Origin: Clostridium sp. Marseille-P299
GTDB taxonomy: Bacteria > Bacillota > Clostridia > Lachnospirales > Lachnospiraceae
Assembly (NCBI RefSeq): GCF_900078195.1
Contig: NZ_FJVE01000007.1
Location: forward strand, 1,984,001 to 2,048,000
Reading direction: 5' to 3'
DNA length: 64,000 nt
Shown: positions 34,089 through 43,414 of the stretch, piece after piece
How the letters are laid out: the number at the start of each line of letters is the position of its first letter
Position numbering within the stretch: the stretch's first letter is position 1
Made by a program: the position numbers and the translations under genes
Notes under the pieces: generated by a model
Databases searched by the model: none
Told to the model about the DNA's origin: nothing
Seen by the model: only the letters and a program-made list of their open reading frames with translations

Positions 34089-34850
34089 TCATTCATCAAT
34101 CAAGATACAATGATCAACCTTAACTCTAGCATCATCCTTAATTCGTAACATTATATTATTTCCACTTGACTGACATTGATTATAGTAACCATACATTGTT
34201 AATATCGCATGTTTTAAAAAGCATCGAACCTTATTTGCTTTACATCCTATACCATCTTTATTATCAAAGATAGCTTTTTCAATAGGAACTCGAAAAACAA
34301 CGCCGTAATATTTTGAGTTATCCTTAAATTTTCTCCACAAATCCTTTCCAATGAATCTTCCTATATTTTCAATCACCTCTGGTCCTCGCTGAAGGTCATC
34401 ATAATAGCCGTCTGAAGTTTCTTTAATATCAGGCCAGAATGCAAAACCATTAACACAAAAATCGTTTTCATCTAAATAACCTAATCGTCTTGATAACAAA
34501 TGAAAATGCCTTTTCGATAGTATTTCCTGAGGTGTAATAATTTTTGTATTATAGTAAAACTCAAGATTTCCTTCTTTCTCTTTGAACTCAATACCATTTT
34601 CTTTAAGAAAACAAGAAAGAGGATTTTCACATAATAATAGATCTCTTAATGGGAATAACTCTGTTGGCTCTGAAAAGTGACGTGCTAAATGATACACATA
34701 AATTTCTTCTATTGCATCCAAATCTGCATATTCGGTTATTAATCTATCAATAAGATTAATAAATTTATCCCAATTTAAGTTTTTACCATTAATACACTCA
34801 CGTTCATATTTACATAATTTTTTATAAATAAACACCTCATCAACATTCAT
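34089..34850 (-). CDS. Unknown protein in restriction/nuclease cluster
   Basis: A 253-residue protein not matched to any family I know. It is predicted soluble and mixed alpha/beta, with a conserved-looking central part (RLGYLDENDFCVNGFAFWPDI; ENIGRFIGKDLWRKF) and a late Cys-rich stretch (IGCKANKVRCFLKHAIL). It stands between hsdM and a PD-(D/E)XK protein on the same strand, about 40 bp from the latter, so the two may be co-transcribed. A defence role is suggested only by neighbourhood. Confidence 0.6.
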   Translation of the reverse strand: MNVDEVFIYKKLCKYERECINGKNLNWDKFINLIDRLITEYADLDAIEEIYVYHLARHFSEPTELFPLRDLLLCENPLSCFLKENGIEFKEKEGNLEFYYNTKIITPQEILSKRHFHLLSRRLGYLDENDFCVNGFAFWPDIKETSDGYYDDLQRGPEVIENIGRFIGKDLWRKFKDNSKYYGVVFRVPIEKAIFDNKDGIGCKANKVRCFLKHAILTMYGYYNQCQSSGNNIMLRIKDDARVKVDHCILIDE

Positions 34851-34891
34851 AATGGTACTTCCATTCTAAAAATGGTTTATCTTTTAAGTTA

Positions 34892-36193
34892 TCAACTAAT
34901 ACTCCGTCTTCTTTTAATATTTATTAACTCAGTAGACAATTTTTCTTCAAATTTTTTAATATCCTTTAATGCTAATATGGTCTTTTCTGTAATATCCTCT
35001 TCGTTGTTATCTAAATCATCAAATTTGAACCATTTTGTACTAAATAAGCGTTTATATTTAAAATTGTTTTTATTCTTGTCGTTAGGTTTTAAGATACTAA
35101 TTATTTTTTGCATATTTTCCATTTGATTATTTGGAACATTTAAACCGCCCACTTCAAAAACCACTCGAAATCTATCCTCTTTTATATCGAACCAATAGAA
35201 ATAAATTTGCTGTGTATTCCATGAACTATTTTTCTCACAAATAGGAGTAAGGTATTGATCCATAAAATATGTATTAAATCTAAGAAAACTGTTAGAACAA
35301 ATAGATGAATCAAATATCAGTTCATTACGCTCTGCCTGTTCTTTCAACACTTTCATAATACACTCTGAAACTTGGCTTCTTCCATCAACACGGTATTCAT
35401 ATATTAAATCCAAAGCCTTCTTGTGTTTTTGATATATTTTATTACAAATTTCAATTAGCCTTTCGTCTTGCACAATATCTCTCCTCAAAGTATCTAAATA
35501 ATTTTTAATAATTAATTCTACATCAGGTAATAAGTTTATCTTCCTTTTTGTAGCTTCCAATACTTCAACTATATCAGTATAAGTTAATATACTCCAATTT
35601 TCAACATCACTTGGTTCTTCTCCATCTGGTGTTAAATATATATATATCCGTTGATATTCAGGATATTCTTTTTCTAAAATATTTCTGTATCGATTCAACT
35701 GATTGCTATGCTCACGAGAACCAATTTTATTTTCTATTGCAATCAAGATACGATCGTCCTCTGATACAAGAAGTAAATCTATATTTTTCCACTCTCTATA
35801 GATAATAAAACTATAAAAATCCATTAACAACAATTGAAAAATATTATACTTACCTTCCACATCATTCTCTACAATTCGTTGCACAACACCTTTAATAAAC
35901 AGATCTCCTAAACCATGATTTTCATTTGGATTCAAAAGCCATGAAAGCATATTGCTATGACGAATTTCTGTTTTTGAGACTTTAAGTACGTCAAATATAT
36001 TAAGCTTGCTTGTCCAAGGACTTAATTCATCCAAACATTCAATATCTAGTAGAAAGTTCTGTAATGCTTCTTCGTCTGTTTTATTCAATTCATTATAGTC
36101 ATTACATTGAATGGGCTTGTAATTATTTGAAACATTGCTAGCTGTCGCTGCCCCTATTTCTACTTCTTGTAATTCCTCTTTTGAAACGCTCAT
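34892..36193 (-). CDS. PD-(D/E)XK nuclease family protein
   Basis: A 433-residue protein with the PDDEXK_4-type N-terminus: ETRHSNMLSWLLNPNENHGLG-like segment near residues 74-95, then the catalytic core NIDLLLVSEDD with IAIENKI supplying D and E-x-K (about residues 138-155), and QLNRYR. The C-terminal half resembles family accessory regions without motifs. Family members are widespread in defence islands and are thought to be restriction-like nucleases. AAGAGGTGAGCC precedes the ATG. Confidence 0.82.
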   Translation of the reverse strand: MSVSKEELQEVEIGAATASNVSNNYKPIQCNDYNELNKTDEEALQNFLLDIECLDELSPWTSKLNIFDVLKVSKTEIRHSNMLSWLLNPNENHGLGDLFIKGVVQRIVENDVEGKYNIFQLLLMDFYSFIIYREWKNIDLLLVSEDDRILIAIENKIGSREHSNQLNRYRNILEKEYPEYQRIYIYLTPDGEEPSDVENWSILTYTDIVEVLEATKRKINLLPDVELIIKNYLDTLRRDIVQDERLIEICNKIYQKHKKALDLIYEYRVDGRSQVSECIMKVLKEQAERNELIFDSSICSNSFLRFNTYFMDQYLTPICEKNSSWNTQQIYFYWFDIKEDRFRVVFEVGGLNVPNNQMENMQKIISILKPNDKNKNNFKYKRLFSTKWFKFDDLDNNEEDITEKTILALKDIKKFEEKLSTELINIKRRRSIS

Positions 36194-36494
36194 TGGCTCA
36201 CCTCTTTTGTATATAAAACTTGCTTTTTTTCTTATTGATGGCTACAAAATCCTCTATAAACTACCATTATACTTATTGGTAATATTATACCATTATTAAT
36301 GTTTTAATTAAATGTTTTTTCTCTGTAATGTCTAACTTAACTATCGTTTAAACTCTTAAATTAATTTTTTGAAGTTACTTTAACATCTTAATGAAGGATG
36401 TTCTTTCCAAGATATGAATTCATCTATTAAAACTAAATTTTTAAATTTATATATTCTTGGTACATCCCATAAAACTTTGGTATTATAGATTATT
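36194..36494. other. Intergenic region with near-palindromic promoter
   Basis: AT-rich. GGTAATATTATACC at 36278-36291 gives a TATAAT on the minus strand about 85 bp before the nuclease gene, so it is probably that gene's promoter. Nothing else is recognised. Confidence 0.5.
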
Positions 36495-37367
36495 TTAACG
36501 AATAAACCTACACTTAGGATAATTCGAACATCCATAAAATTGTTGTCCTGCATTCATTCCCTTTTTAGCTGTTCGTAATACTAACTGCGCGCCACATTTA
36601 GGACATATCGGGGTTGCTGATATATTTTCATCCGTTGCGTTATTAATGCTTACGTCATCATTCTCTAAATTAGGAGTTTTATAATTCTTTTTTATGTTTT
36701 GAACATGTTGAAGTTTCTGTTCTTCAGTCACCTGTGTGAATGGATATAATTTATTATATAATTCATTAATTTCTTCCATACTCAATTTCCTACTCTGTGT
36801 GTTTTCTACCTTATTAACAGCACTTAATATCATATGTCTATTTATCACCTGTACGTCTTGACTAGTTACATTAATCTTTTTTAATGTACATCTTTCGGAA
36901 AATGCAATGATAGAATAAACTGGAATCTCCTCTCCCACTATGTTACGCAACCATTTAATATGTACCTTGTTCTGTATGATAGGATTAAAGAAACGTTCTT
37001 TATGGGACCGGCCTCTCCCCTTTGGTAATACCTGTGTCCAATTTTTTGCTTTTTCATCTCCAAAAATCCAACCACTATAATTTTTACTTTCAAAAACATA
37101 AATTCCGTTGGAATTAATAAGAAGTACATCAATCTCTGTTGTTTCTCCATTTTCCTTTGGTAGATAACAGTTAAACAGAAATTTCCCTCCCATATTTTCA
37201 TGATTACGAAGTCGATTATAAATCTGGTATTCCCCATTCCGACCCGCATCAAATATTGTAAACAAAAATGGATTATGAGTTATCTTATAGTAGCTTCCTT
37301 TTTTGAATCGGTTATTCTTAGAAAAATATATTCCAAAAATTATTAGTATACTTAAAAATAATAGCAT
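36495..37367 (-). CDS. NERD-domain nuclease-like protein with C-terminal zinc finger
   Basis: A 290-residue protein. An N-terminal membrane anchor (LLFLSILIIFGIYF) is followed by a NERD domain (about 35-165) with TTEIDVLLIN, VFESKNYSGWIFGD (D and E-x-K) and NPIIQNKVHIKWL, and a C-terminal topoisomerase-type zinc ribbon (CPKCGAQLV, CSNYPKC). NERD proteins resemble PD-(D/E)XK nucleases and are linked to DNA processing. The start at 37367 is chosen because AGAGGAG lies 10 nt upstream; an ATG nine codons earlier lacks a site. Confidence 0.85.
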   Translation of the reverse strand: MLLFLSILIIFGIYFSKNNRFKKGSYYKITHNPFLFTIFDAGRNGEYQIYNRLRNHENMGGKFLFNCYLPKENGETTEIDVLLINSNGIYVFESKNYSGWIFGDEKAKNWTQVLPKGRGRSHKERFFNPIIQNKVHIKWLRNIVGEEIPVYSIIAFSERCTLKKINVTSQDVQVINRHMILSAVNKVENTQSRKLSMEEINELYNKLYPFTQVTEEQKLQHVQNIKKNYKTPNLENDDVSINNATDENISATPICPKCGAQLVLRTAKKGMNAGQQFYGCSNYPKCRFIR

Positions 37368-37433
37368 ACAATTTACTTCTCCTCTAAAATACATATAATT
37401 CTGATTAACTTGTATTCACTTAGCAACTTAACG

Positions 37434-37946
37434 TTAAAATAATTCATTCACTACATCCTGAAAAATCATATCCACAGTCTTATTCAAACTAAATTCTGTA
37501 GTTATTATCTTTTCTGGGATAATATCAATGTAATCTTTTTCATTCCACCAACGTTTCATTTCTTCTTCTCCAAATTCATTGCAATTTGGCTTAGTTTGAT
37601 GGCGTTTTAGCGTCTCCTCAAAAGGTACTTCGTAGTAGTATGCATAAATCTCTTGACCAAATTCCATTTTGATTTGTTCAAATAGTTCTCTATACCAGTC
37701 CGCTTTTAAAATTCCTTCCAGAATAACAATATCACAATTTTCCTTACCATACTTTACAAGTTCTATGAGTAATGGAAGTGCCTTTGTTTCTATCCCATCT
37801 TTTACATATAGAATTTCCCTTCGTATCACATCTTGTGATATTAGTAATGTACCGTGACCAAATTTTTTCTGCAACAATCTTGCTACTGTAGTTTTACCAC
37901 TTCCCGAGTTACCTCTAAGAATTATTATTTTAGCCTTCTTATCCAT
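37434..37946 (-). CDS. Small P-loop kinase
   Basis: A 170-residue P-loop protein with Walker A GNSGSGKT (residues 12-19), a DVIRRE segment, the strand DIVILEGIL and a lid-like region (EETLKRHQTK). It resembles AAA_33-type/shikimate-kinase-like proteins that phosphorylate small molecules; the substrate is unknown. It stands alone on the minus strand. Confidence 0.8.
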   Translation of the reverse strand: MDKKAKIIILRGNSGSGKTTVARLLQKKFGHGTLLISQDVIRREILYVKDGIETKALPLLIELVKYGKENCDIVILEGILKADWYRELFEQIKMEFGQEIYAYYYEVPFEETLKRHQTKPNCNEFGEEEMKRWWNEKDYIDIIPEKIITTEFSLNKTVDMIFQDVVNELF

Positions 37947-38093
37947 ATTTTTTTCCCTTTATATTATATTTAGTTAATTTATTGCACTTAACTTCTCGCT
38001 ATTAAGATTATTAATGTAAAAGAGATTTAAGCTCTCTATTATATAAAAATATCTTTAAACACTTCTCATAATAATTTTTGTTATTCATTCTAT

Positions 38094-38687
38094 TTATTGT
38101 ATTGATTCTCTAATTTCCGGAAGTATGTCATATAAAGAACAATTCATTTTAGCTTCAAAATAGCTTTTGAATTCGTAAGTAGCTATCCATCGTAAAACAG
38201 TAAACGGAAATACACCATATCTTATTGTGGTATCAACAAAACGCTGTTCTAGAATACATAATCTATCTGGTAATGCCAAAGAGTCACATAAAATAATCAG
38301 CTTATCATAATCAGTATAGTTATGTTTACTAATAAATCTCTCCATCTCTTTTTGATCTTCTTGATCAATATCCATGTTTCCAATATCCTGATATATATTT
38401 TTTGTTGGATAAGAATGCGTCAAACAAATACCTGCGACTTCATTCCAATTTTTCGATAACATATAACGATATCCATCTATAGTATGTTTTACGGCAGAAG
38501 GACCATTTCTTCTTCCTATATCATGAAGTAATCCTAAAATATACGCTTTATCTGCGTCTAGATTACATAATTGCGCTATCGTTTCTGCTGCTTTTGCTAC
38601 ATTTTTAGAATGATTAATCCACGGACCAGGATTTAATTCATTCGCTAATTGCAATTCTAATTCCGCTTCCTTTCTTGTTGGCAACAA
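38094..38687 (-). CDS. HD-domain hydrolase
   Basis: A 197-residue HD-superfamily phosphohydrolase. Metal ligands are seen in NHSKNVAKAAE, LGLLHDIGRR (His-Asp) and CLTHSYP, with a late CDSLALPDRL Asp. These proteins act on nucleotides or phosphate esters; the specific substrate is unknown. It is divergent from the cysteine hydrolase gene at 38866. Confidence 0.85.
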   Translation of the reverse strand: MLPTRKEAELELQLANELNPGPWINHSKNVAKAAETIAQLCNLDADKAYILGLLHDIGRRNGPSAVKHTIDGYRYMLSKNWNEVAGICLTHSYPTKNIYQDIGNMDIDQEDQKEMERFISKHNYTDYDKLIILCDSLALPDRLCILEQRFVDTTIRYGVFPFTVLRWIATYEFKSYFEAKMNCSLYDILPEIRESIQ

Positions 38688-38865
38688 TAATAGTTCACCT
38701 CTTCCACTTAAAATGTACTTAATAATACTTCTGACTTTATATTTGAAATAATACCATATTATCCCACTTTATTCATCCTTAAAATCATAATTATTTAACT
38801 TTCCATTTCATCAAAGTAGTGATATAATCATTCATTAAAAAATATTATTTGAAAGTGAGATTAAA

Positions 38866-39405
38866 ATGGTTCTATTAGTCGTTGATACACAAAAGTTAAT
38901 CACAAATGAAAACTTATATAAGTTCAATACGTTTGTTTCTAATGTAAAGGATCTGATACATGAAGCACGGGAACACAGTATTGAAGTAATCTATGTTCGC
39001 CACGATGATGGTATTGGAAATGAACTAACAAAAGGAATGGTTGGCTTTGAAATCTATGAAGAATTCCAACCAATGAACGATGAAAAGATATTTGATAAAA
39101 CGGTTAACAGTGCTTTTAAAGAAAGCGGCTTATTAGAATACTTAAGAGAAAAAGGAGAAAACGATATAATTATCGTTGGGCTACAAACGGATTTTTGTAT
39201 TGATGCAACAATTAAATGCGGGTTTGAACATGGTTTTCATATTATCGTTCCTGCATATGCAAATACAACAGTAAATAATCAATTTATGTCAGCTGAACAA
39301 AGCTATCAATATTACAATGACTTCATGTGGAAAGGTAGATACGCAGAATGTATCACTATTGACGAGACAGTAAAAAAAATGCGTTTGTTTAATTTCCATG
39401 CTTAA
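38866..39405 (+). CDS. Isochorismatase-like cysteine hydrolase
   Basis: A 179-residue isochorismatase-family protein. The catalytic Asp lies in LLVVDTQK (residue 7), a Lys in FDKTVNSAF, and the nucleophilic Cys in LQTDFCIDATIKCGFEHG (about residue 110). It would hydrolyse an amide or vinyl ether such as nicotinamide-type substrates. The weak GAAAGTGAG sequence upstream serves as ribosome site. Confidence 0.88.
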   Translation: MVLLVVDTQKLITNENLYKFNTFVSNVKDLIHEAREHSIEVIYVRHDDGIGNELTKGMVGFEIYEEFQPMNDEKIFDKTVNSAFKESGLLEYLREKGENDIIIVGLQTDFCIDATIKCGFEHGFHIIVPAYANTTVNNQFMSAEQSYQYYNDFMWKGRYAECITIDETVKKMRLFNFHA

Positions 39406-39540
39406 CTGATTAGAAACATTTTTAAGCTAAAATATTAATTATAATAAAAATATGTGTAAAATTGATTGAAAGGATGTGTCACATAAAATTTACATATGAT
39501 ATATCCCTTCTTTCTATAGACTTCCTTTTCATCATATAAA

Positions 39541-39584
39541 AAAAGACCACCTCATAATGTATACACACTATAAGATAGTCTTTT
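39541..39584. terminator. Terminator between convergent genes
   Basis: AAAAGAC (39541-39547) pairs with GTCTTTT (39578-39584), and the stem contains the inner palindrome ACTATAAGATAGT. It can serve both the cysteine hydrolase and the nitroreductase that converge here. Confidence 0.6.
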
Positions 39585-39671
39585 AAACGAGAACAACAAG
39601 ATTTATTAATAAGTCTTAGAACAAACGGTAACATTCATTACAAATGTCCCCGAGATGTGGTAACCCAATAT

Positions 39672-40337
39672 CTATTCCCATATAAAATTCTCTTTTTGGG
39701 CACCAATTTCAAAATGGTACTTCGCTATTCCAAGATCTATTTTACTATAAAAACCTATTCCTGCCTTTGCCTTCACTTTATTTTCATTTAAAATAAATTT
39801 AAACTTTTGCTGGTTCATTGCAGTTGGAGCAAGTAATGCGGCATCAATTCCTTTTCTAAACCAATCTGGTGCAGCACCATTTACTTTACACACATCCTCG
39901 TAAGACTTTGACTTACGTTCCACTCCTTGAGTCTTTCCATAACCAATGGCAATCACAACGCATAGTTTTTCACCTTTTTCAACGATAAATGCATCTTTAA
40001 TTTTACTAAAAGTAAGAGCAACCCAGCAAGTATTAAGTCCAAGTTGTTGTGCATATAAGACAATCTTTTCGCCATAATATCCACATTTTTCTTCCAATTC
40101 AGAATTGTTTGTTCCAACCAGTGCTATATAGTTTTTTACACCAGAGAATTTACCATAGTGAGCCATAAACCCATCAAATGCTTTCTCTTCATTTAAAACT
40201 AATTGCATATGAAGGCCACTTTCTTTATTGCAAGTTGCTATCATTTGCTGTAATTTCTCTTTTGTTTCTCCAGTAATTTTTCTGTCATCATATGAACGTA
40301 CAGAATGTCTCTTTCTCATTGCTTCTAAAATTTCCAT
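39672..40337 (-). CDS. Nitroreductase-family protein
   Basis: A 221-residue flavin-fold protein. The N-terminal RKRHSVRSYDDRKI FMN-binding Arg/Ser pattern and the C-terminal APTAMNQQKFKF match nitroreductases of the TM1586-like group, in which two half-domains are arranged in one chain. It probably reduces quinones or nitro compounds with NAD(P)H. It starts about 10 bp after the metallo-hydrolase stop on the same strand, so it forms an operon with the ArsR and MBL genes. Confidence 0.87.
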   Translation of the reverse strand: MEILEAMRKRHSVRSYDDRKITGETKEKLQQMIATCNKESGLHMQLVLNEEKAFDGFMAHYGKFSGVKNYIALVGTNNSELEEKCGYYGEKIVLYAQQLGLNTCWVALTFSKIKDAFIVEKGEKLCVVIAIGYGKTQGVERKSKSYEDVCKVNGAAPDWFRKGIDAALLAPTAMNQQKFKFILNENKVKAKAGIGFYSKIDLGIAKYHFEIGAQKENFIWE

Positions 40338-40348
40338 ACATAATCCCC

Positions 40349-41158
40349 CTATATTTCTATTGTGTGCGGCTTAATACTCGGATCATGAGTTGCTAAAATT
40401 GCTTCACAAGTCTGCTTCCTACTAATATTTTGAACCCACTTAAGAGAACGTATTGCTGCATCCTTATCGACAGTAAGTCCTGGTATCCATATTTCTTCCC
40501 ATGACTTTTTCATATAACCTGTATCACCAATAATAGCAATAAATTTTTCTTTTCCTTGGATTAGTGTAGTAAATAGTCCATGAGAATGCCCTGGAGTACT
40601 TACTAATTGTATGCTTCCATCCCCAAATACATCAAAACTTTTACCAAAAGGGCCGATACCCTTGTTTGTAAATTCAAATGTACCAACTTCTACACCATTC
40701 CATAATTCGGGATGATATCGAAAACTATATCTTTTCATCTGACTATCTTGCCATTCCTCACGGGATACCATAATATTTTTTGCATCTTTTACAAGCCTTA
40801 ATCCATCGATATGATCACCATCCATGTGACTAATGAATACATAATCAAGGTCAGACGTTTTATATCCTAACCTATCTAGCTGCTCATTGATTGCCATGCC
40901 TTTTGGTAAGTCTGCATAGCTAATAGGTAGCAAACCAAATTTACGTTTCACTGTAATATTTCGTTTGCTTGTATGCCATCCAGTATCAATTAATACCAGC
41001 CCATCGGGATGCTCTATCAGGTAAGTTGTTACAGGTAACCAAACTCGATGTTTGGCACTTCTAAAAAATCCTGTTACAGCGAATGGATTCTTCTGTTTTA
41101 AGGGCACTCCAATATCTACAGATACCCGCCCTGTTTGTAATATATGAATTTTAATCAT
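40349..41158 (-). CDS. Metallo-beta-lactamase-fold hydrolase, lactonase-like
   Basis: A 269-residue MBL-fold protein similar to N-acyl-homoserine-lactonase-type enzymes. The metal motif is SHMDGDH, i.e. HxDxDH instead of HxHxDH, with further ligands in STPGHSHG, IGDTGY and a late ATHDP. The start 41158 (AGGAGTGG upstream) overlaps the ArsR gene by 8 bp. The substrate is unknown; the neighbouring ArsR-type regulator presumably controls it. Confidence 0.87.
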   Translation of the reverse strand: MIKIHILQTGRVSVDIGVPLKQKNPFAVTGFFRSAKHRVWLPVTTYLIEHPDGLVLIDTGWHTSKRNITVKRKFGLLPISYADLPKGMAINEQLDRLGYKTSDLDYVFISHMDGDHIDGLRLVKDAKNIMVSREEWQDSQMKRYSFRYHPELWNGVEVGTFEFTNKGIGPFGKSFDVFGDGSIQLVSTPGHSHGLFTTLIQGKEKFIAIIGDTGYMKKSWEEIWIPGLTVDKDAAIRSLKWVQNISRKQTCEAILATHDPSIKPHTIEI

Positions 41159-41513
41159 CACCACTCCTGTCTGGAACATTCTTCATAATTCTTTTTATAT
41201 CATTAAAAAGACGTATCATCTTATCAATTTCAATGTCTTCTGGGTCTAAATAGTAATAAATTAATGTTCCTTCTTTACGTGATTTTACAATCCCAGCATC
41301 TTTTAATATCTGCATATGATGAGATACTGCTGGTCTTGAAAGATTAGTTTTTTTAGCTAAGTCCACTACTCGAATACCACTACATTCGCTACTAAGCATA
41401 ATTAAAAGTAAATGTTGCCTCGTCTCATCTCCCATAGCTAGTAGAGTTTTCTGACAAGCTTGAAGTTCTTCCCTTAATCGTTCGATATCTTCAATTGTAT
41501 TCAAATCTTTCAT
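41151..41513 (-). CDS. ArsR-family transcriptional regulator
   Basis: A 120-residue winged-helix regulator (DETRQHLLLIMLSSECSGIRVVDLAKKTNLSRPAVSHHMQILKDAGIV). It heads the ArsR-MBL-nitroreductase operon. A metal-binding Cys motif is not obvious (single Cys residues at about 17 and 43), so it may respond to something other than metal. Tandem 8-bp repeats in its promoter are the likely operator. Confidence 0.9.
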   Translation of the reverse strand: MKDLNTIEDIERLREELQACQKTLLAMGDETRQHLLLIMLSSECSGIRVVDLAKKTNLSRPAVSHHMQILKDAGIVKSRKEGTLIYYYLDPEDIEIDKMIRLFNDIKRIMKNVPDRSGDD

Positions 41514-41527
41514 TCACCTCTATCTGT

Positions 41528-41553
41528 TTAAACACTTAAACACTTGCATTATA
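41528..41553 (-). promoter_or_regulatory. ArsR operon promoter with tandem repeats
   Basis: TTAAACAC occurs twice head to tail (41528-41535, 41536-41543), followed by a minus-strand TATAAT at 41553-41548. The repeats lie between -10 and start codon, where repressor binding would block transcription. Confidence 0.55.
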
Positions 41554-41723
41554 ACACAATTATTTTATCCCAAAACATCCGTAAAGAAAATCGAGATGGA
41601 TAATTTTACGCTATAGAAACAAATGGGGAATTTCAATCTGCTTATGGATTTTATGTCATATGCATCTTTAATGGAGCGTTTAAAATATAAATCATTGATA
41701 CTTTTATTATTCAAAATAAAATA

Positions 41724-41774
41724 CTCCGTGAATCTTTCAATGTACTATTAAATCCATTCAAAGATTTCGCGGAG
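41724..41774 (-). terminator. Long imperfect hairpin downstream of DUF402 gene
   Basis: CTCCGTGAATCTTTCAATG pairs with CATTCAAAGATTTCGCGGAG (few mismatches), with a TATTTTATTTT run on the minus strand. It terminates the DUF402 transcript. The remaining part of the 348-bp gap (41514-41861) shows only the ArsR promoter. Confidence 0.7.
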
Positions 41775-41861
41775 ATATGTTATAGTTTATTATCCTGATA
41801 TCAAATCTATTCTAAATTCTTTTTGTAATGTTAAGCTAAAAAAACAAATTGTCCTAAAAAT

Positions 41862-42398
41862 CTACCTATCGCTATTTATAATTTCATAACAAGCATATGT
41901 AAATTCTTTAAAGCTGTTTACATTAGATATTAAACCACTCTTTAATTTATCACTCGTATCAATTGCCAATTGATATTGTTTACTATTAATATCATTCTCT
42001 TTCAAAGCTTGTATTAGCTCATCCATATCATCTTCGATAATATCTCCATTTGGATAAACCACTAAATCCAAATATAAATCATCAAAATATGGGATACCAT
42101 CTTCCATTCCTTGACTTGCTATCATATCGATATACCATAATAATATTTCTGAATTTTCATCCATCATTGCGGTAATACAGTAATGATCATTCTTAGGCAA
42201 AATAGTTAACCATTTTAATCCTTTATCGCAAACAATAATTTCTTCTCCGTTAAACTTCCATATCTGTGGCTCATCCACTTCTTCAATATCAATTAAACCT
42301 ATGTAGCCATTCAATAACTTATTATTCACCGTAATACCCGTTATTTTTTTTGATTGAATGCATGTCCATTCCTCATAAGATAAACTACTTCTCTTCAT
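41862..42398 (-). CDS. DUF402-domain protein
   Basis: A 178-residue protein of the DUF402 type (GLKWLTILPKNDHYCITAMMDENSEILLWYIDM, then DDLYLDLVVYPNGDIIEDD with acidic residues that bind metal/nucleotide in the family). Relatives hydrolyse nucleoside di- or triphosphates or act as RNA-linked proteins. AAGGAG upstream of the ATG. No operon partner. Confidence 0.8.
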   Translation of the reverse strand: MKRSSLSYEEWTCIQSKKITGITVNNKLLNGYIGLIDIEEVDEPQIWKFNGEEIIVCDKGLKWLTILPKNDHYCITAMMDENSEILLWYIDMIASQGMEDGIPYFDDLYLDLVVYPNGDIIEDDMDELIQALKENDINSKQYQLAIDTSDKLKSGLISNVNSFKEFTYACYEIINSDR

Positions 42399-42467
42399 AT
42401 AAACTCCTTAAATTTACATTTATAGCTGAGGTAATTATATCCCAATGAATACCATCTTTCAATTGTA

Positions 42468-42758
42468 TTATCCCATTTTCACATCGGGCTGTATTTCCTC
42501 CACCCAATATGCAGATCCATCTCTCATCCGATTCATAAAACCATATACAATTAACTCTCTACGAATTAATTCATGGTCACTAAAGGATAACCAATTCATA
42601 ATGATTTCATTTACTTCTTTTTCTTTATACTTTTTATTCCTTTCAAAGTGCTCTGTTATATAAGCCAGAGCCACCATTCTTAATGATTTTTTAGAAGGAT
42701 ACTGTTTTAATTTACCATTCTCTGTCAAGTACCTTTGTAATAACTCTCTATAATCCAT
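42468..42758 (-). CDS. DUF2087 small protein
   Basis: A 96-residue protein made of one DUF2087 domain (YLTENGKLKQYPSKKSLRMVALAYITEHFERNKKYKEKEVNEII, then RRELIVYGFMNR), thought to bind DNA or assist regulators. It is a paralogue of the C-terminal domain of the LuxR-type regulator at 43415. Upstream lie TAGTAGAC-type motifs resembling those near that regulator. Confidence 0.85.
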   Translation of the reverse strand: MDYRELLQRYLTENGKLKQYPSKKSLRMVALAYITEHFERNKKYKEKEVNEIIMNWLSFSDHELIRRELIVYGFMNRMRDGSAYWVEEIQPDVKMG

Positions 42759-42880
42759 ATCTTATTTTTAGTAGTAGACTGTATAATATGTAGCAAAGTA
42801 TTATAAAATAAACATTCTTAACTTCTTTGAAACTTTTTACTGTCTACTACGTTCTCCTTTTTTATCCTACAAATTGAAAT

Positions 42881-43363
42881 TTATATTATCAATTCCATAA
42901 GAATATACTCATCTTCATTAATGGTGTTAAATTTATTCTTTGACCAAAAAGCATAACTTTGCGGATTGCCTTTATCAACTCCAAGACGTACTTTTTTAAA
43001 ACCTAATGATTTTAAATACGCTACGATTTCTCTAATAATTTTTGAACCAATACCTTTATTTTGATACTGTACATTTGTCATAAACAATCCAATAAAAGCT
43101 GTTTCTTTTGTAGGGTAATCGAGAATTAAATCCATAATTGCAACAAAAGAATCACTTTTAAAAAAACCAATATAAAATTTATCATCATAACTTTTTCCTG
43201 GCGGTAATGCTTCCATGTCTTCTAATATACTTTCCTTTGTAACAAAAGGAGGATGATACTGATAAAAAATATGATTTTTGCAACTCATATCATATATCAT
43301 TTCTACATCATTTCTATCTAATTTACGTACATAAAACCTTTTAGATAAAGAATCAATTTCCAC
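42881..43363 (-). CDS. GNAT acetyltransferase
   Basis: About 160 residues with the GNAT acetyl-CoA loop QYQNKGIGSKIIREIVAYLKSLGFKKVRLGV and the late NPQSYAFWSKNKF. The GTG at 43363 is preferred because GAGGTGA precedes it; an ATG eight codons upstream has no ribosome site. The substrate is unknown. Confidence 0.85.
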   Translation of the reverse strand: MEIDSLSKRFYVRKLDRNDVEMIYDMSCKNHIFYQYHPPFVTKESILEDMEALPPGKSYDDKFYIGFFKSDSFVAIMDLILDYPTKETAFIGLFMTNVQYQNKGIGSKIIREIVAYLKSLGFKKVRLGVDKGNPQSYAFWSKNKFNTINEDEYILMELII

Positions 43364-43414
43364 ACTAATCACCTCATAAAATTGCATTAATCACTAAAGA
43401 TAACATACTTATCA

